This document shows, in pieces, positions 1 to 8,896 of a stretch of 64,000 bases of DNA. The DNA comes from Filomicrobium sp. (GTDB taxonomy: Bacteria; Pseudomonadota; Alphaproteobacteria; Rhizobiales; Hyphomicrobiaceae): positions 3,318,501 through 3,382,500 of the forward strand of contig CP051234.1 in assembly GCA_017792465.1 (NCBI GenBank), written 5' to 3'. The stretch's first letter is position 1. Every line of letters begins with the position of its first letter. The notes under the pieces are model-generated. The model ran no database searches. It saw only the letters and a list, made by a program, of their open reading frames with translations, and had not been told where the DNA came from. A program made the translations under genes and the position numbers.

Positions 1-50
1 TGGCCCGGCTGGTTCAGGCCGAGGTCAATTCTGGGAAAAAGGATATAAAA

Positions 51-266
51 ATGGCTGCAAATGTTGGCTCGATTGATCGCGTGCTCCGGCTCATCATCGG
101 TGCGATCCTGATTGCGTTGCCGTTCGTCATGCCGAACCTGGAGATCTGGGGTAATCCGATCTTCTATTACGGCGCTCTCATCATCGGTGCTGTCAACATT
201 CTGACGGCGCTCGTTCGCTTCTGTCCCGCTTATACGCTGATAGGCGTCAATACCTGCGGGCGCTAA
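51..266 (+). CDS. DUF2892 small inner-membrane protein
   Basis: A 71-residue protein of the DUF2892 type, the membrane domain also found fused to rhodanese in YgaP. Residues 8-12 (IDRVL) form the family's usual amphipathic start. They are followed by two hydrophobic helices at about 13-30 and 38-58 and a short tail with two cysteines (FCP near 58 and NTCGR at the end). An AAGGAT ribosome site lies 6-7 bases before the ATG. The family's function is unknown; it probably sits in the cytoplasmic membrane. What lies upstream is cut off by the window edge. Confidence 0.85.
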   Translation: MAANVGSIDRVLRLIIGAILIALPFVMPNLEIWGNPIFYYGALIIGAVNILTALVRFCPAYTLIGVNTCGR

Positions 267-488
267 GGCGCGCGCTCTTCCGCCTCTCTCTCCTTTGCGT
301 TCCCCTGACTGCCGGTTCGTTGCCCATAGGCTTCGGACCGGTTTTTTCATTGCCCAATAAACTCGAGGCGTTGTTGCTGGCGAGGGTTTCAGCGACGACA
401 GGTTGTGCTAACGTGGCCGGCCCTTCTTGACTTCTGGCGTCTTGATATTGGCGTGCACGCTGCAGGGGCAAAGAGAACGTTTGGAGCA

Positions 489-1025
489 ATGGACGGTTTG
501 ACAATCATTCCCGCAATCGACGCCGACGGGCGGCTCTACCGCGTGGAAAAAATGGAGGCGCATCGCCAGGATCTTCTGCATCTGGCGATTTCCGTTTTCG
601 TTTTTTCGGCGGGCCGGCTGCTTATTCAGAAGCGGGCGGCGGGCAAGTATCACAGTGGCGGTCTGTGGGCCAATTCCTGTTGCACGCATCCCGATTGGGG
701 AGAGGATCTGGAAGAGGCCGCCCATCGTCGCCTGCGAGAAGAGTTGTCGATGACGGTCCCTCATTTGGAGCATCGCAGTACCCTCGACTATAGGGCGCAG
801 GTGGCTGACGATCTGTGGGAGCACGAGCGCGTCCACGTCTTCCGTTATGCCTGTGATCAAGAGATGGCGCTGCCGACTGCGGTGCCTGAGGAAGTGAGCG
901 AGACGCGTTGGGTCGATGTTGGCGACCTGCGCTCGCAGGTGGATCGATATCCGCAGCAGTTCGCGCCGTGGTTTCGCATCTATGTGGCGCGGTGGGACGA
1001 GTTGGACCTTGGCTATGCGGCTTGA
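489..1025 (+). CDS. idi: Isopentenyl-diphosphate delta-isomerase (type 1, Nudix)
   Basis: Interconverts isopentenyl diphosphate and dimethylallyl diphosphate in isoprenoid synthesis, in the cytoplasm. The 178-residue product has the type 1 signatures. The NSCCTHP motif carries the catalytic cysteine (Cys65) and metal-binding histidine. A Nudix-like REEL segment lies near 83-86, and WEHER near 110-114 supplies the acidic catalytic residue. An earlier in-frame start exists at 405, but the E. coli-like N-terminus begins at 489, so I use that ATG although its ribosome site (GGAG, very close) is poor. The gene converges on the RND operon, only 60 bases away. Sugar-phosphate isoprenoid pathway organisms do not strictly need Idi, so it probably tunes flux here. 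Confidence 0.93.
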   Translation: MDGLTIIPAIDADGRLYRVEKMEAHRQDLLHLAISVFVFSAGRLLIQKRAAGKYHSGGLWANSCCTHPDWGEDLEEAAHRRLREELSMTVPHLEHRSTLDYRAQVADDLWEHERVHVFRYACDQEMALPTAVPEEVSETRWVDVGDLRSQVDRYPQQFAPWFRIYVARWDELDLGYAA

Positions 1026-1085
1026 GGGCTCAAGCGCCGGCTTACGAGACTGGTGGCGTTTCGGCCAAACCAAATCCGCAAATTT

Positions 1086-4000
1086 CTAGCTTTCGGCTTG
1101 GAACCGGCTTTCGGCGTCGGCCATTTCTTCCTGCACGCGTTTGATGCTGTCGGTGCGCGGTTTCACGAGACCGGCAATCAGGACATAGAGCGCAGGCGTC
1201 AGCAGAAGTGTGAATATGCCGGCGAGACCCAGGCCGCCGAAGATCACCCAGCCAATCGAGGCGCGTGCTTCTGCTCCAGGACCCGAACCGTAGATCAAGG
1301 GCAGACCGGCAAGAACGGTCGAGAACATCGTCATGGCGATCGGGCGCAGGCGTACGACCGAGGCTTCGCGGGCAGCTGCATAAACCTCGCGGCCCTGGTC
1401 GCGAAGCTGGTCGGCGAATTCGACCATGAGAATGGAGTTCTTGGCCATGATGCCGATCAGCATCAAGATCCCGATCTGGCTGTAGATGTTGATCGACGTG
1501 CCGGTGAGGGCCAGGGCGAAGATCGCCGCGCAGATGCCGAAGGGCACGGTGAAGAGCACGATGACGGCGCTGGTGATGCTCTCGAACTGGGCGACCAGGA
1601 CGAGGAAGACGATCAGGAACGCGAGGCCGTAGGTCAGTGTCACGCCGTGCGAGGTTTCGTCCAGCTCGGCGGCTTCATCGAGAAACAGCAGGCCATAGCC
1701 AGGTTTCAGCTTTTCGAGGGCCAATTCACGGATGGCATCGACGGCTTCGCGCAGGGTTACGTCTTCGGCGGCGTCGGCGAAGATCTCGACGGCGCGGCGC
1801 TGACCGTGGCGGTCAAGCTCAGCGGGGACGGCTTTTTCTGAAAGGGTGACAAGCTGGGACAGCGAGACGAGGCTGCCGTCAGATGCCGACACATAGAGGT
1901 TCTGAAGGTCAGCGGGATCTTTGATGGCGCCGGTTGCGGCCTGGGCAATGATCGGAACGCGCTCGTCGTCGATGGTCAGTTCGGCAACCTCATCGTTGTC
2001 GACGAGGACTTTGGCGGTGGCGGCGAGATTGTCGATTGGCACGCCAAGGTCGGCGGCGCGCCGGCGGTCGATCTTGAGTTCGAGTTGTGGCTGGGTGGCG
2101 CGGAATTCGACGCGCAGGTTTTCGACCTGCGGGACGTCTTCGTCGAGCGCGACGGCAAGCGCATTGGCCTGTTCGGCGATCGCTTCGTAGTTTGAGCCCG
2201 TCAACGCGAAGCGGATGCCGCCATTTGCGTTGCGAAGTCCAAGGCTGTTCTGGCGCCTGACGCGGGCCTGGGCGCCGGGAATGTCTGACAGCAACTTGTT
2301 AACGCTGCGGGCGATCTCACCTTCGCTGATCTTGCGTTGCGACCAGTCGACCAGACGCGCATCGATTTGGCCGCGGTTCAAGTCATAGCGGCCGGTGATG
2401 GAGAACAAGCCGGTGGCGACCGATTGGTCGACATAAGGCTGGAGAATATGCTCAACCTGTTCGACCTGCCGGTCGGTATATTTGAGGCCGACGCCGTCGG
2501 GCCCTGTCAGGCGAACCGTGATCAAGCCACGGTCCTCTTCGGGGATCAGTTCTTCGTCGAGGGTCTGATAGCACAGCACCGCTCCGGCGACGACGAACCC
2601 GCATAGGCCAACCGTTATGAGTGGCGCCGTGAGTACGACTGCAAGCGCTTTCTCGTAGGCTCGCGCGAAGGCATCGCCGATGATCGTCAACAGGCTTTTG
2701 CGGGGTTCTGCGTCCAGGTCAAGCGCCGGCAAGCGGGCGGCCAGCATCGGGACGATCGTCAGGGCGACAAACGACGAGATGCAGACCGTGACGGCGAGGA
2801 CGAAGCCGAATTCGCCAAACAGGCGGCCGGCTGTCGAAGGCAGGAACGAGATCGGGACAAAGACCGAGACCAGTGTTGCCGTTGTCGCGACGACAGCGAA
2901 GAAGACCTGCCGGGAGCCGAGGACGGCGGCGGCGTGGGGCTTATATCCGAGCGCGCGCAGGCGCTGAATGTTTTCAAGGACGACGATGGCGTCGTCAACG
3001 ACGAGACCGGCCGCCAGAACAAGTGCCAACAGTGTAATGAGGTTGATCGAAAAGCCCATCAGCCAAGTTGCTGCGATGGTTCCTATCAAGGCGACGGGTA
3101 TGGTCGCAGCGGGAATGAGCGCGGCGCGGATCTGGCCGAGGAACAAGGCGATGACGGCGACGACTATGATGACGGCGAGCGCCAGACTGAAGATGACTTC
3201 GCGGATCGCGCCGGTGATGAAGACGGCGTCGTCGGAAGTCGTCGAAATCGTCATATAGCGGCGCTGTGCGTTGAGGCGGGCGACGGTCTTTTTGATGTCA
3301 TCGGAAATCGCGACCGTATTCGATTGGGCGCGCCGGACGATGCCGAGGCTGATGACGCGGCGTCCGTTCAACCTGACAATGCTTTCGGAGTCGGCCGGGC
3401 CGAAGTGGGCGCTGGCAACATCGCCGATGCGGATGGGATCGCGGACGATGAGGTCTTCGACGGCTTTGGGGTCGGTTACTGAGGCGTTGGCGCGAACAAG
3501 GACTTCCTGCTCGTCGGAAGCGAAACTGCCGGCGGGGACGTCGTAGCGGGCGCGCTCCAGGACGTTCACCACGTCGGTGACCGAAAGCGCGAAACTTGCC
3601 AGCTTCATTGGATCGAGGACGACACGCAAGACGCGTTCGCGCTCGCCAAAGAGCTCAACGTCGGCGACGCCGCTGATGGTGATCAGCTCAGGCACGATTT
3701 CGTTTTCGACTTTGCGGGTCAGCTCTTCAATCGGCAGCGTACCGCTAGAAACGGCAAGCTGGATGATGGGTTGAGAATCGCTGTCGGCCTTGATGACGAA
3801 CAGGTCCTCCAGGCCATCAGGCAGTTCGCGCTGAACGCGGCTGACGGCCTCGCGCATGTCGTTGGCGGCATCGATGAGGTCGATCGATGGCTTGAAGGTC
3901 GCGCGGATGCGGAAGTTGCCTTCTTCTGAAGATGAACGGACTTCCGTGATGCCGTTGACGCGGGCGACGGCGGCTTCGACCTTGGCGGTAATTTCGGCGT

Positions 4001-4205
4001 CGATGGTTTCGGGCGAACCGCCGGGATAGTTGGCACGGACGGTGACGATGGGCCGGTCGACGTCGGGGAGTTCACGCACTTCGATACCGAAGACGGCGGC
4101 GACACCGGCAACGATAATCAGAAGGTTCATGACGATTGCGAGATAGGGCCGGCTGACGCTCATGGCCGAGATACCGCTGCCGGCTGGATTGGCATGCTGG
4201 CTCAC
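1086..4205 (-). CDS. RND efflux permease (HAE1/AcrB-like)
   Basis: A 1039-residue inner-membrane proton-driven exporter subunit. It has the RND layout: TM1 near 20-42, a large periplasmic loop, a cluster of helices near 335-540, a second periplasmic loop, and a C-terminal helix cluster near 860-1010. TM4 carries the paired aspartates Asp404-Asp405 (LVVDDAIVV) that relay protons in drug and organic-solute exporters. Metal-type RND pumps differ at this site, so heavy-metal export is unlikely. The start follows the stop of its membrane-fusion partner by 5 bases, so the two are co-transcribed. No outer-membrane factor is nearby; the pump presumably borrows a TolC-type channel. The substrate cannot be read from sequence. 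Confidence 0.93.
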   Translation of the reverse strand: MSQHANPAGSGISAMSVSRPYLAIVMNLLIIVAGVAAVFGIEVRELPDVDRPIVTVRANYPGGSPETIDAEITAKVEAAVARVNGITEVRSSSEEGNFRIRATFKPSIDLIDAANDMREAVSRVQRELPDGLEDLFVIKADSDSQPIIQLAVSSGTLPIEELTRKVENEIVPELITISGVADVELFGERERVLRVVLDPMKLASFALSVTDVVNVLERARYDVPAGSFASDEQEVLVRANASVTDPKAVEDLIVRDPIRIGDVASAHFGPADSESIVRLNGRRVISLGIVRRAQSNTVAISDDIKKTVARLNAQRRYMTISTTSDDAVFITGAIREVIFSLALAVIIVVAVIALFLGQIRAALIPAATIPVALIGTIAATWLMGFSINLITLLALVLAAGLVVDDAIVVLENIQRLRALGYKPHAAAVLGSRQVFFAVVATTATLVSVFVPISFLPSTAGRLFGEFGFVLAVTVCISSFVALTIVPMLAARLPALDLDAEPRKSLLTIIGDAFARAYEKALAVVLTAPLITVGLCGFVVAGAVLCYQTLDEELIPEEDRGLITVRLTGPDGVGLKYTDRQVEQVEHILQPYVDQSVATGLFSITGRYDLNRGQIDARLVDWSQRKISEGEIARSVNKLLSDIPGAQARVRRQNSLGLRNANGGIRFALTGSNYEAIAEQANALAVALDEDVPQVENLRVEFRATQPQLELKIDRRRAADLGVPIDNLAATAKVLVDNDEVAELTIDDERVPIIAQAATGAIKDPADLQNLYVSASDGSLVSLSQLVTLSEKAVPAELDRHGQRRAVEIFADAAEDVTLREAVDAIRELALEKLKPGYGLLFLDEAAELDETSHGVTLTYGLAFLIVFLVLVAQFESITSAVIVLFTVPFGICAAIFALALTGTSINIYSQIGILMLIGIMAKNSILMVEFADQLRDQGREVYAAAREASVVRLRPIAMTMFSTVLAGLPLIYGSGPGAEARASIGWVIFGGLGLAGIFTLLLTPALYVLIAGLVKPRTDSIKRVQEEMADAESRFQAES

Positions 4206-4210
4206 GGGGC

Positions 4211-5419
4211 TTAGCCTTTCCTGCCGGAGGGCTGGGTGTCCGATTTTGCTTTGGAAGCGCCGCTCTCTTGCCTGGACGATTTGGGCGGATCGTTGCTGCC
4301 GATACTTTCAGGCTCATCGTTCCTGTCGGCGCGATAGACCACGTCCTTGCCATCACGCAAGCGCTGGACGCCTTCGGTGACGACGAGGTCACCGGCTTTC
4401 AATGGGCCATCGATCAGAATGATTTCGTTCTTGCGGCGGATGGTTGTTACGACGGTGCGTTTGGCTTTGTTGTCCTTGACGAGCCAGACGTAGCTGTCGC
4501 CCAGGTTCCATTGCAGCGAAAGCTCGGGAACGAAGGGGTAGACCTTGCCGGGCAGCGGCAAATCGATGGTGAAGGACATGCCGGGGCGCAACTGGTCGTC
4601 GCCGTTCGGGAATATGGCGCGGACCATGATGGTTCGCGAGACCGGATCGATGCGGCTGTCGATATTGCCGATTATGCCGGCAAAGGCTTTGCCGGCGTAA
4701 CCCGGGGTTCGGCCTTCAAGGCGGTCGCCCAGCTTGATGCGCGGCAGAAACTTCTCAGGCACCTTGAACTCGACGTAAAGCTCGGAGCGGTCATCGAGGG
4801 TTAGAAGTTCGGTCTGGGGGTTGATCCGGTCTCCAAGTTCGACTTTCGGGATGCCGACAATGCCGTTGAATGGTGCGCGGATGGTCCGTTCACTCAAAGC
4901 CTCCTCGGCCTGGCGCAGCTGGATCTTGGCGCGATCAACTGCGATGGCGGCATCCTCGACATTGGCGGTCGAACTCACGTTCTTGCTGCGCAGATAGAGC
5001 GCGCGTTCGTGTTTCTGCTGCGCATCATCGACGGCCTTGCGGGCATAGTCGACGGCGAGGGTCGCGTTGGTGAGGTCGAGCTTCAGAAGTTCTTGACCTT
5101 CGATGACGCGATCACCGGAGGCGGCCGGAAACGAGATGATTTCGCCTTCGGTTTTGGAGAAGATCGTGACGGATCGTTTCGCCCTTGCGGTTCCGATTGC
5201 CGCGATCATCAGGTCGTCGCGCTTTTCGCCGACTTTGGCGACGATCACGGGCGCACTTTGAGACTTATGATCTTTGGATTTTGCTTCCGGTTCCGGCGTT
5301 TTTTGCAGGCTTGCCAACGCTTCGCCGAGGTCATCGCGCGCGAGAAAGGCCGCCCCGCCGAGCCCGAAAGCGATGGCCAGTATCACGACCTGCGATGTTA
5401 ACGACCAAGGCTTGGCCAA
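4211..5419 (-). CDS. RND membrane-fusion protein (periplasmic adaptor)
   Basis: A 402-residue HlyD/AcrA-type adaptor. An N-terminal anchor helix at about 10-26 is followed by a charged linker (30-55) and the first half of a lipoyl domain. An alpha-hairpin near 120-175 follows, then the second lipoyl half with the characteristic IRAPFNGIVG segment near 182-191 and beta-barrel domains to about 330. The C-terminus is a highly charged tail (Lys/Ser/Asp rich) that looks disordered. It would bridge the permease encoded immediately downstream to an outer-membrane channel. The upstream RND pair ends 288 bases away, so all four genes could share a transcript or this pair could have its own promoter. 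Confidence 0.9.
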   Translation of the reverse strand: MAKPWSLTSQVVILAIAFGLGGAAFLARDDLGEALASLQKTPEPEAKSKDHKSQSAPVIVAKVGEKRDDLMIAAIGTARAKRSVTIFSKTEGEIISFPAASGDRVIEGQELLKLDLTNATLAVDYARKAVDDAQQKHERALYLRSKNVSSTANVEDAAIAVDRAKIQLRQAEEALSERTIRAPFNGIVGIPKVELGDRINPQTELLTLDDRSELYVEFKVPEKFLPRIKLGDRLEGRTPGYAGKAFAGIIGNIDSRIDPVSRTIMVRAIFPNGDDQLRPGMSFTIDLPLPGKVYPFVPELSLQWNLGDSYVWLVKDNKAKRTVVTTIRRKNEIILIDGPLKAGDLVVTEGVQRLRDGKDVVYRADRNDEPESIGSNDPPKSSRQESGASKAKSDTQPSGRKG

Positions 5420-5707
5420 GGGGACGTTTCCTTTTGGGGTGCCGCTCGGATTTCAGTCTACCCGCTTTCACGACGAGTTCCGAGATTTTGTGTACTCAAA
5501 TAGTGAAAACTTGGACGAAGTCGAGCACGATCATTTGATCGCTGTGGCCGAATTATTTTTCTCAATATATTCAAATCCTTAGTTTGGGCCGCGAGGGCCA
5601 GGTTGTTGCCATTGGATGCGATCTCATAGCGCCCCGGCCGGATGAGCGGGGTTCGATGGCCTTTGAATTAGGCGGAACGCACGACCGGCAGCGTTGACTG
5701 TGGTTGT

Positions 5708-8700
5708 TCAGGCCGCGGTCGGCTGTGGCGTTTTGCGGCCCGCACGCGCCAGGAGCCGCGGTAGTCGTCTGGCGCTTTTGATGTGGCGCGAGAGATCGTG
5801 CTGGATGGCCAGCATGGCCGGTGTCAGGAACAGCACCAACAGCATGCCGAACCCTAGCCCGTAAGCCAGCGTGATCACGGTTGGCTTCAAGAACAGCGCC
5901 TGGCGGCTGGTTTCAAAGAGCAGCGGTGCAAGCCCGCCAACGGTCGTGAGCGTTGTCAGCAGCACGGCGCGCAGGCGGTCGCAGGTTCCAGAAACGATAG
6001 CGCTGTGGATGTCCGAGGTCGGCGATTTTTCGTCGATCGTCGTCACCAGCACGATCGAGTCGTTGATGATGATCCCGGCCATGCCAATGAGGCCGACGAT
6101 CGAAAACATGCTGAGCGGGACGCCGTGGAGGTAATGGCCCCAGACGGTTCCGATCAGACCGAAGGGTATGACCAGCATGACGATAAGCGGCCTTGTCCAG
6201 GAGGCGAAGACCCAGGCCAGCACGCAATAGATGCCGATGATGGCGGCTGTGAATCCGATCAATGCGTCGGACAGGAACTCATTTTCCTGTTCGGCCAGGC
6301 CGCCAAGGGACCAGTTGATACCGTAGTGAGCGGCAACGTCCGGCAGGATCGTTTCTTTCAAGGCGGTCATCACTTCGGCAGACGTGGCTGGGTCGTCGCC
6401 CAGTTCGCCGGTGACGACAATACGCCGGTCGCCGTTTTCGCGGCGGATCGAGGAGAATCCTTCGACTTCCTTGAAGGTGGCGATTTCCGACAGCGGGACG
6501 AAGCCACCGTCGGCCATCGGCAGGCTGACGTCAAAGAGGAAGGAGTTGCCGACTTCGCGTTGGGGAAGGCGAACCTTGGCGATGATCTGGCCGTCGTCGC
6601 GCGGGAGTTTGACGGCTTCGACGCCATCAAGACGCTGACGCAAGGCCGTCGCGATGCTTTCGGTCGTGAAGCCCAAGGCTTCGCCCTTCGGCGTCGGGGT
6701 GACGACGAGTTCGGGGCGGTCGTAGGACATGTCATCTTCGAGGCCTGAAACAGCCGGGAAGCGTGCCAGTTGGCTTTTCACCATTTCAGCAGCGGCTTTC
6801 AGCGTTTCTTCCGAAGCCCCATCGAGGCGGACGCTGATTGCATCACCGCCGGGCCCCGAGCGGTCGCCACGTAACGCCAGTGTTTCGAGAAGCGGCTGGC
6901 GCTGGATCTCATCCTGCCAATCGCGCAGGAAGTCGAAGGCGCTATAGGGGCGCAGGTCGGGGTCGATGAGTTCGATGTCGTAGCCGGCGAGCTGGTCAGG
7001 CTCTTTGGTGTCGGCATTCGACAGGCCGCGTCCGGTGGTGGCGCCGATCTTGGCGATGGCGATTTTCACAGGCGCTGCGCCATACTTCTCAGCGTAGGTT
7101 TTGTCGACGGCTTTCAAAGCGCGGTCGAGTTCGGCGACCATCGCCTTAGTGTCGTCGCGGCTGGCGCTGTCGAGCATGGCGATGTTGGCGCGGACGGTGG
7201 CGCGTTCGGGCGACGAGAAGAACTGCCACCTCACGGTACGATCGAGGACCGCAGACACCGAGATCGACAACAGCAACAGCGCGCCTGCCAAGACCGGATA
7301 GCGCAGCTTGACGACGAGCCGCATGACCGGCTGGAAGACCTGGTCGCGGAACTTGTCGAAGCCTTTGTTGACGAATTTGCTCGGCAAATCGAGCAGGCTC
7401 GTGCGGCCGCCGTGTGCCAGCGAATGGCGCATATGCGCAGGCAGGATCAGGAAGGATTCCAACAGGCTCGCGAGGATGACGACGGCGACCGTGAAAGGCA
7501 GGTCGGAGATCATCTTGCCGAAGCGTCCGCCGATGAGTGCGAGGACTGCGAAAGCAATCACCGTCGTAACGGATGCACTGAAGACCGGCGCGGTCATACG
7601 CTGTGCGGCGGTGGCTGCGGCTTCATCAGGCGGCAAGCCGTCACGCGCCAGGCGGTCGGTGTGTTCGCCGACGACGATGGCGTCATCAACGACGATGCCC
7701 AGGCAGATGATGAGCGCGAACAGCGAGATCATGTTGAGGGTGAAGCCGAAGGCATACATCATTGCGATGGTTGCGGCCATGGCAACCGGGATGCCGGCGC
7801 TGACCCACAGTGCGGTGCGCGAGGACAAAAACAGGAACAGCAGGATGACGACCACGGCCAATCCCTGCAGGCCGTTTTCGAGAAGAATGTCGAGGCGGTC
7901 GCGGATCGCCTGTGCGCGCGGATGAACGAGCGCCATTTCGACGCCTTGCGGCAACGAGCCTTGCAGGTCTGCAACCGTTTTTTCGACGAGCGCCTGGATG
8001 GCGAGCGCATCGCCTTTGGCGTCGCGGTTGACTTCGAGCAAAACCGCCGGGCGGCCATCCTGAAAGAAAGCGATTTCGCGGTCGAGACCGATGTCACCGA
8101 CATTTGCCACGTCGGCGAGCGTGATCTTCTCGCCGTTAGCGCCGGAGCGAACCGAGATGCTGGCGAGTGCTTCCGGTGTCAATGGCTTGGAGGCTGCGCG
8201 CACGCGCGCGCCGGTGCGTTCGATGGCTCCGACCGGCTTAGTTCCGGTTTCGGCTTTGATGGCGTTGGCGATATCGGCAAGCGTCAGGCCATAGCGTTCG
8301 AGGTCCGCGCTGCGTACGTCGATGCGCACCTCAGGATCGGAGATACCGGAGATGTCAACAAGCGGAACGCCCTTGCGGAAGAGTGCGGTCTGCAACTCTT
8401 CGGCTGAGCGCTTCAGAGTTGTAATGTCGGTGTTGCCAGCGACGAGGACGTCGGTGACACGGTCGCGCCAGCGGCGTGGCTGGATCACGGGCTTTTCGAT
8501 GTCGTCAGGCAGACCGCTGACCTGGTCGACGGCGGCCTTGACCTCGTTCATGGCCTGGTTGATGTCGGTCGATGGTTCGAATTCGAGCGTGATCGTTGCC
8601 GCACCGGTGCGTGCGACAGAGGTTGCTTCCTTGACGCCTTCAACGGTTCGCAGCTGGGGTTCGACACGAGCGACAACGGCCTCATCCATTTCCTTCGGGC

Positions 8701-8896
8701 CGGCGCCCGGCCAGGAGAAGCTCACATTGACCTGCTCAACAGCAACGTCGGGGAAGAACTGAGCCCGGATGCGGAGGCCGGCGGCGATGCCGGCAACCAT
8801 CATCAAGACGAGGAGGAGGTTGGCTGCCGTGCGGTGCTGCACGAAGTAGCCCAGAATGCCGAAGCGCTGGCCAAGGGAGGTCGATGAGCGGCTCAT
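5708..8896 (-). CDS. RND efflux permease (second system)
   Basis: A 1062-residue RND permease, clearly diverged from the one downstream. TM1 lies near 25-45, and the proton-relay pair Asp404-Asp405 is in IVVDDAIVVGEH. The two periplasmic porter regions and two membrane clusters are in their normal places. It belongs to the AcrB-like permeases whose TM1 follows a HRTAANLLL-type segment. Its start overlaps the stop of the adaptor gene by 4 bases (ATGA), showing translational coupling. The product acts in the inner membrane as a proton antiporter. The substrate is unknown, and no specific local regulator was found. Confidence 0.93.
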   Translation of the reverse strand: MSRSSTSLGQRFGILGYFVQHRTAANLLLVLMMVAGIAAGLRIRAQFFPDVAVEQVNVSFSWPGAGPKEMDEAVVARVEPQLRTVEGVKEATSVARTGAATITLEFEPSTDINQAMNEVKAAVDQVSGLPDDIEKPVIQPRRWRDRVTDVLVAGNTDITTLKRSAEELQTALFRKGVPLVDISGISDPEVRIDVRSADLERYGLTLADIANAIKAETGTKPVGAIERTGARVRAASKPLTPEALASISVRSGANGEKITLADVANVGDIGLDREIAFFQDGRPAVLLEVNRDAKGDALAIQALVEKTVADLQGSLPQGVEMALVHPRAQAIRDRLDILLENGLQGLAVVVILLFLFLSSRTALWVSAGIPVAMAATIAMMYAFGFTLNMISLFALIICLGIVVDDAIVVGEHTDRLARDGLPPDEAAATAAQRMTAPVFSASVTTVIAFAVLALIGGRFGKMISDLPFTVAVVILASLLESFLILPAHMRHSLAHGGRTSLLDLPSKFVNKGFDKFRDQVFQPVMRLVVKLRYPVLAGALLLLSISVSAVLDRTVRWQFFSSPERATVRANIAMLDSASRDDTKAMVAELDRALKAVDKTYAEKYGAAPVKIAIAKIGATTGRGLSNADTKEPDQLAGYDIELIDPDLRPYSAFDFLRDWQDEIQRQPLLETLALRGDRSGPGGDAISVRLDGASEETLKAAAEMVKSQLARFPAVSGLEDDMSYDRPELVVTPTPKGEALGFTTESIATALRQRLDGVEAVKLPRDDGQIIAKVRLPQREVGNSFLFDVSLPMADGGFVPLSEIATFKEVEGFSSIRRENGDRRIVVTGELGDDPATSAEVMTALKETILPDVAAHYGINWSLGGLAEQENEFLSDALIGFTAAIIGIYCVLAWVFASWTRPLIVMLVIPFGLIGTVWGHYLHGVPLSMFSIVGLIGMAGIIINDSIVLVTTIDEKSPTSDIHSAIVSGTCDRLRAVLLTTLTTVGGLAPLLFETSRQALFLKPTVITLAYGLGFGMLLVLFLTPAMLAIQHDLSRHIKSARRLPRLLARAGRKTPQPTAA

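Noticed and set aside
1053-3546. Several plus-strand frames of 90-260 codons opposite the first RND permease
   Set aside because: They are antisense shadows of a clearly conserved gene, rich in Asp/Gly/Arg runs with no recognisable motif.
5528-5541. CGATCATTTGATCG palindrome between the two RND pairs as an operator
   Set aside because: Only 6+6 bases with no regulator gene nearby; easily expected by chance in DNA of this composition.
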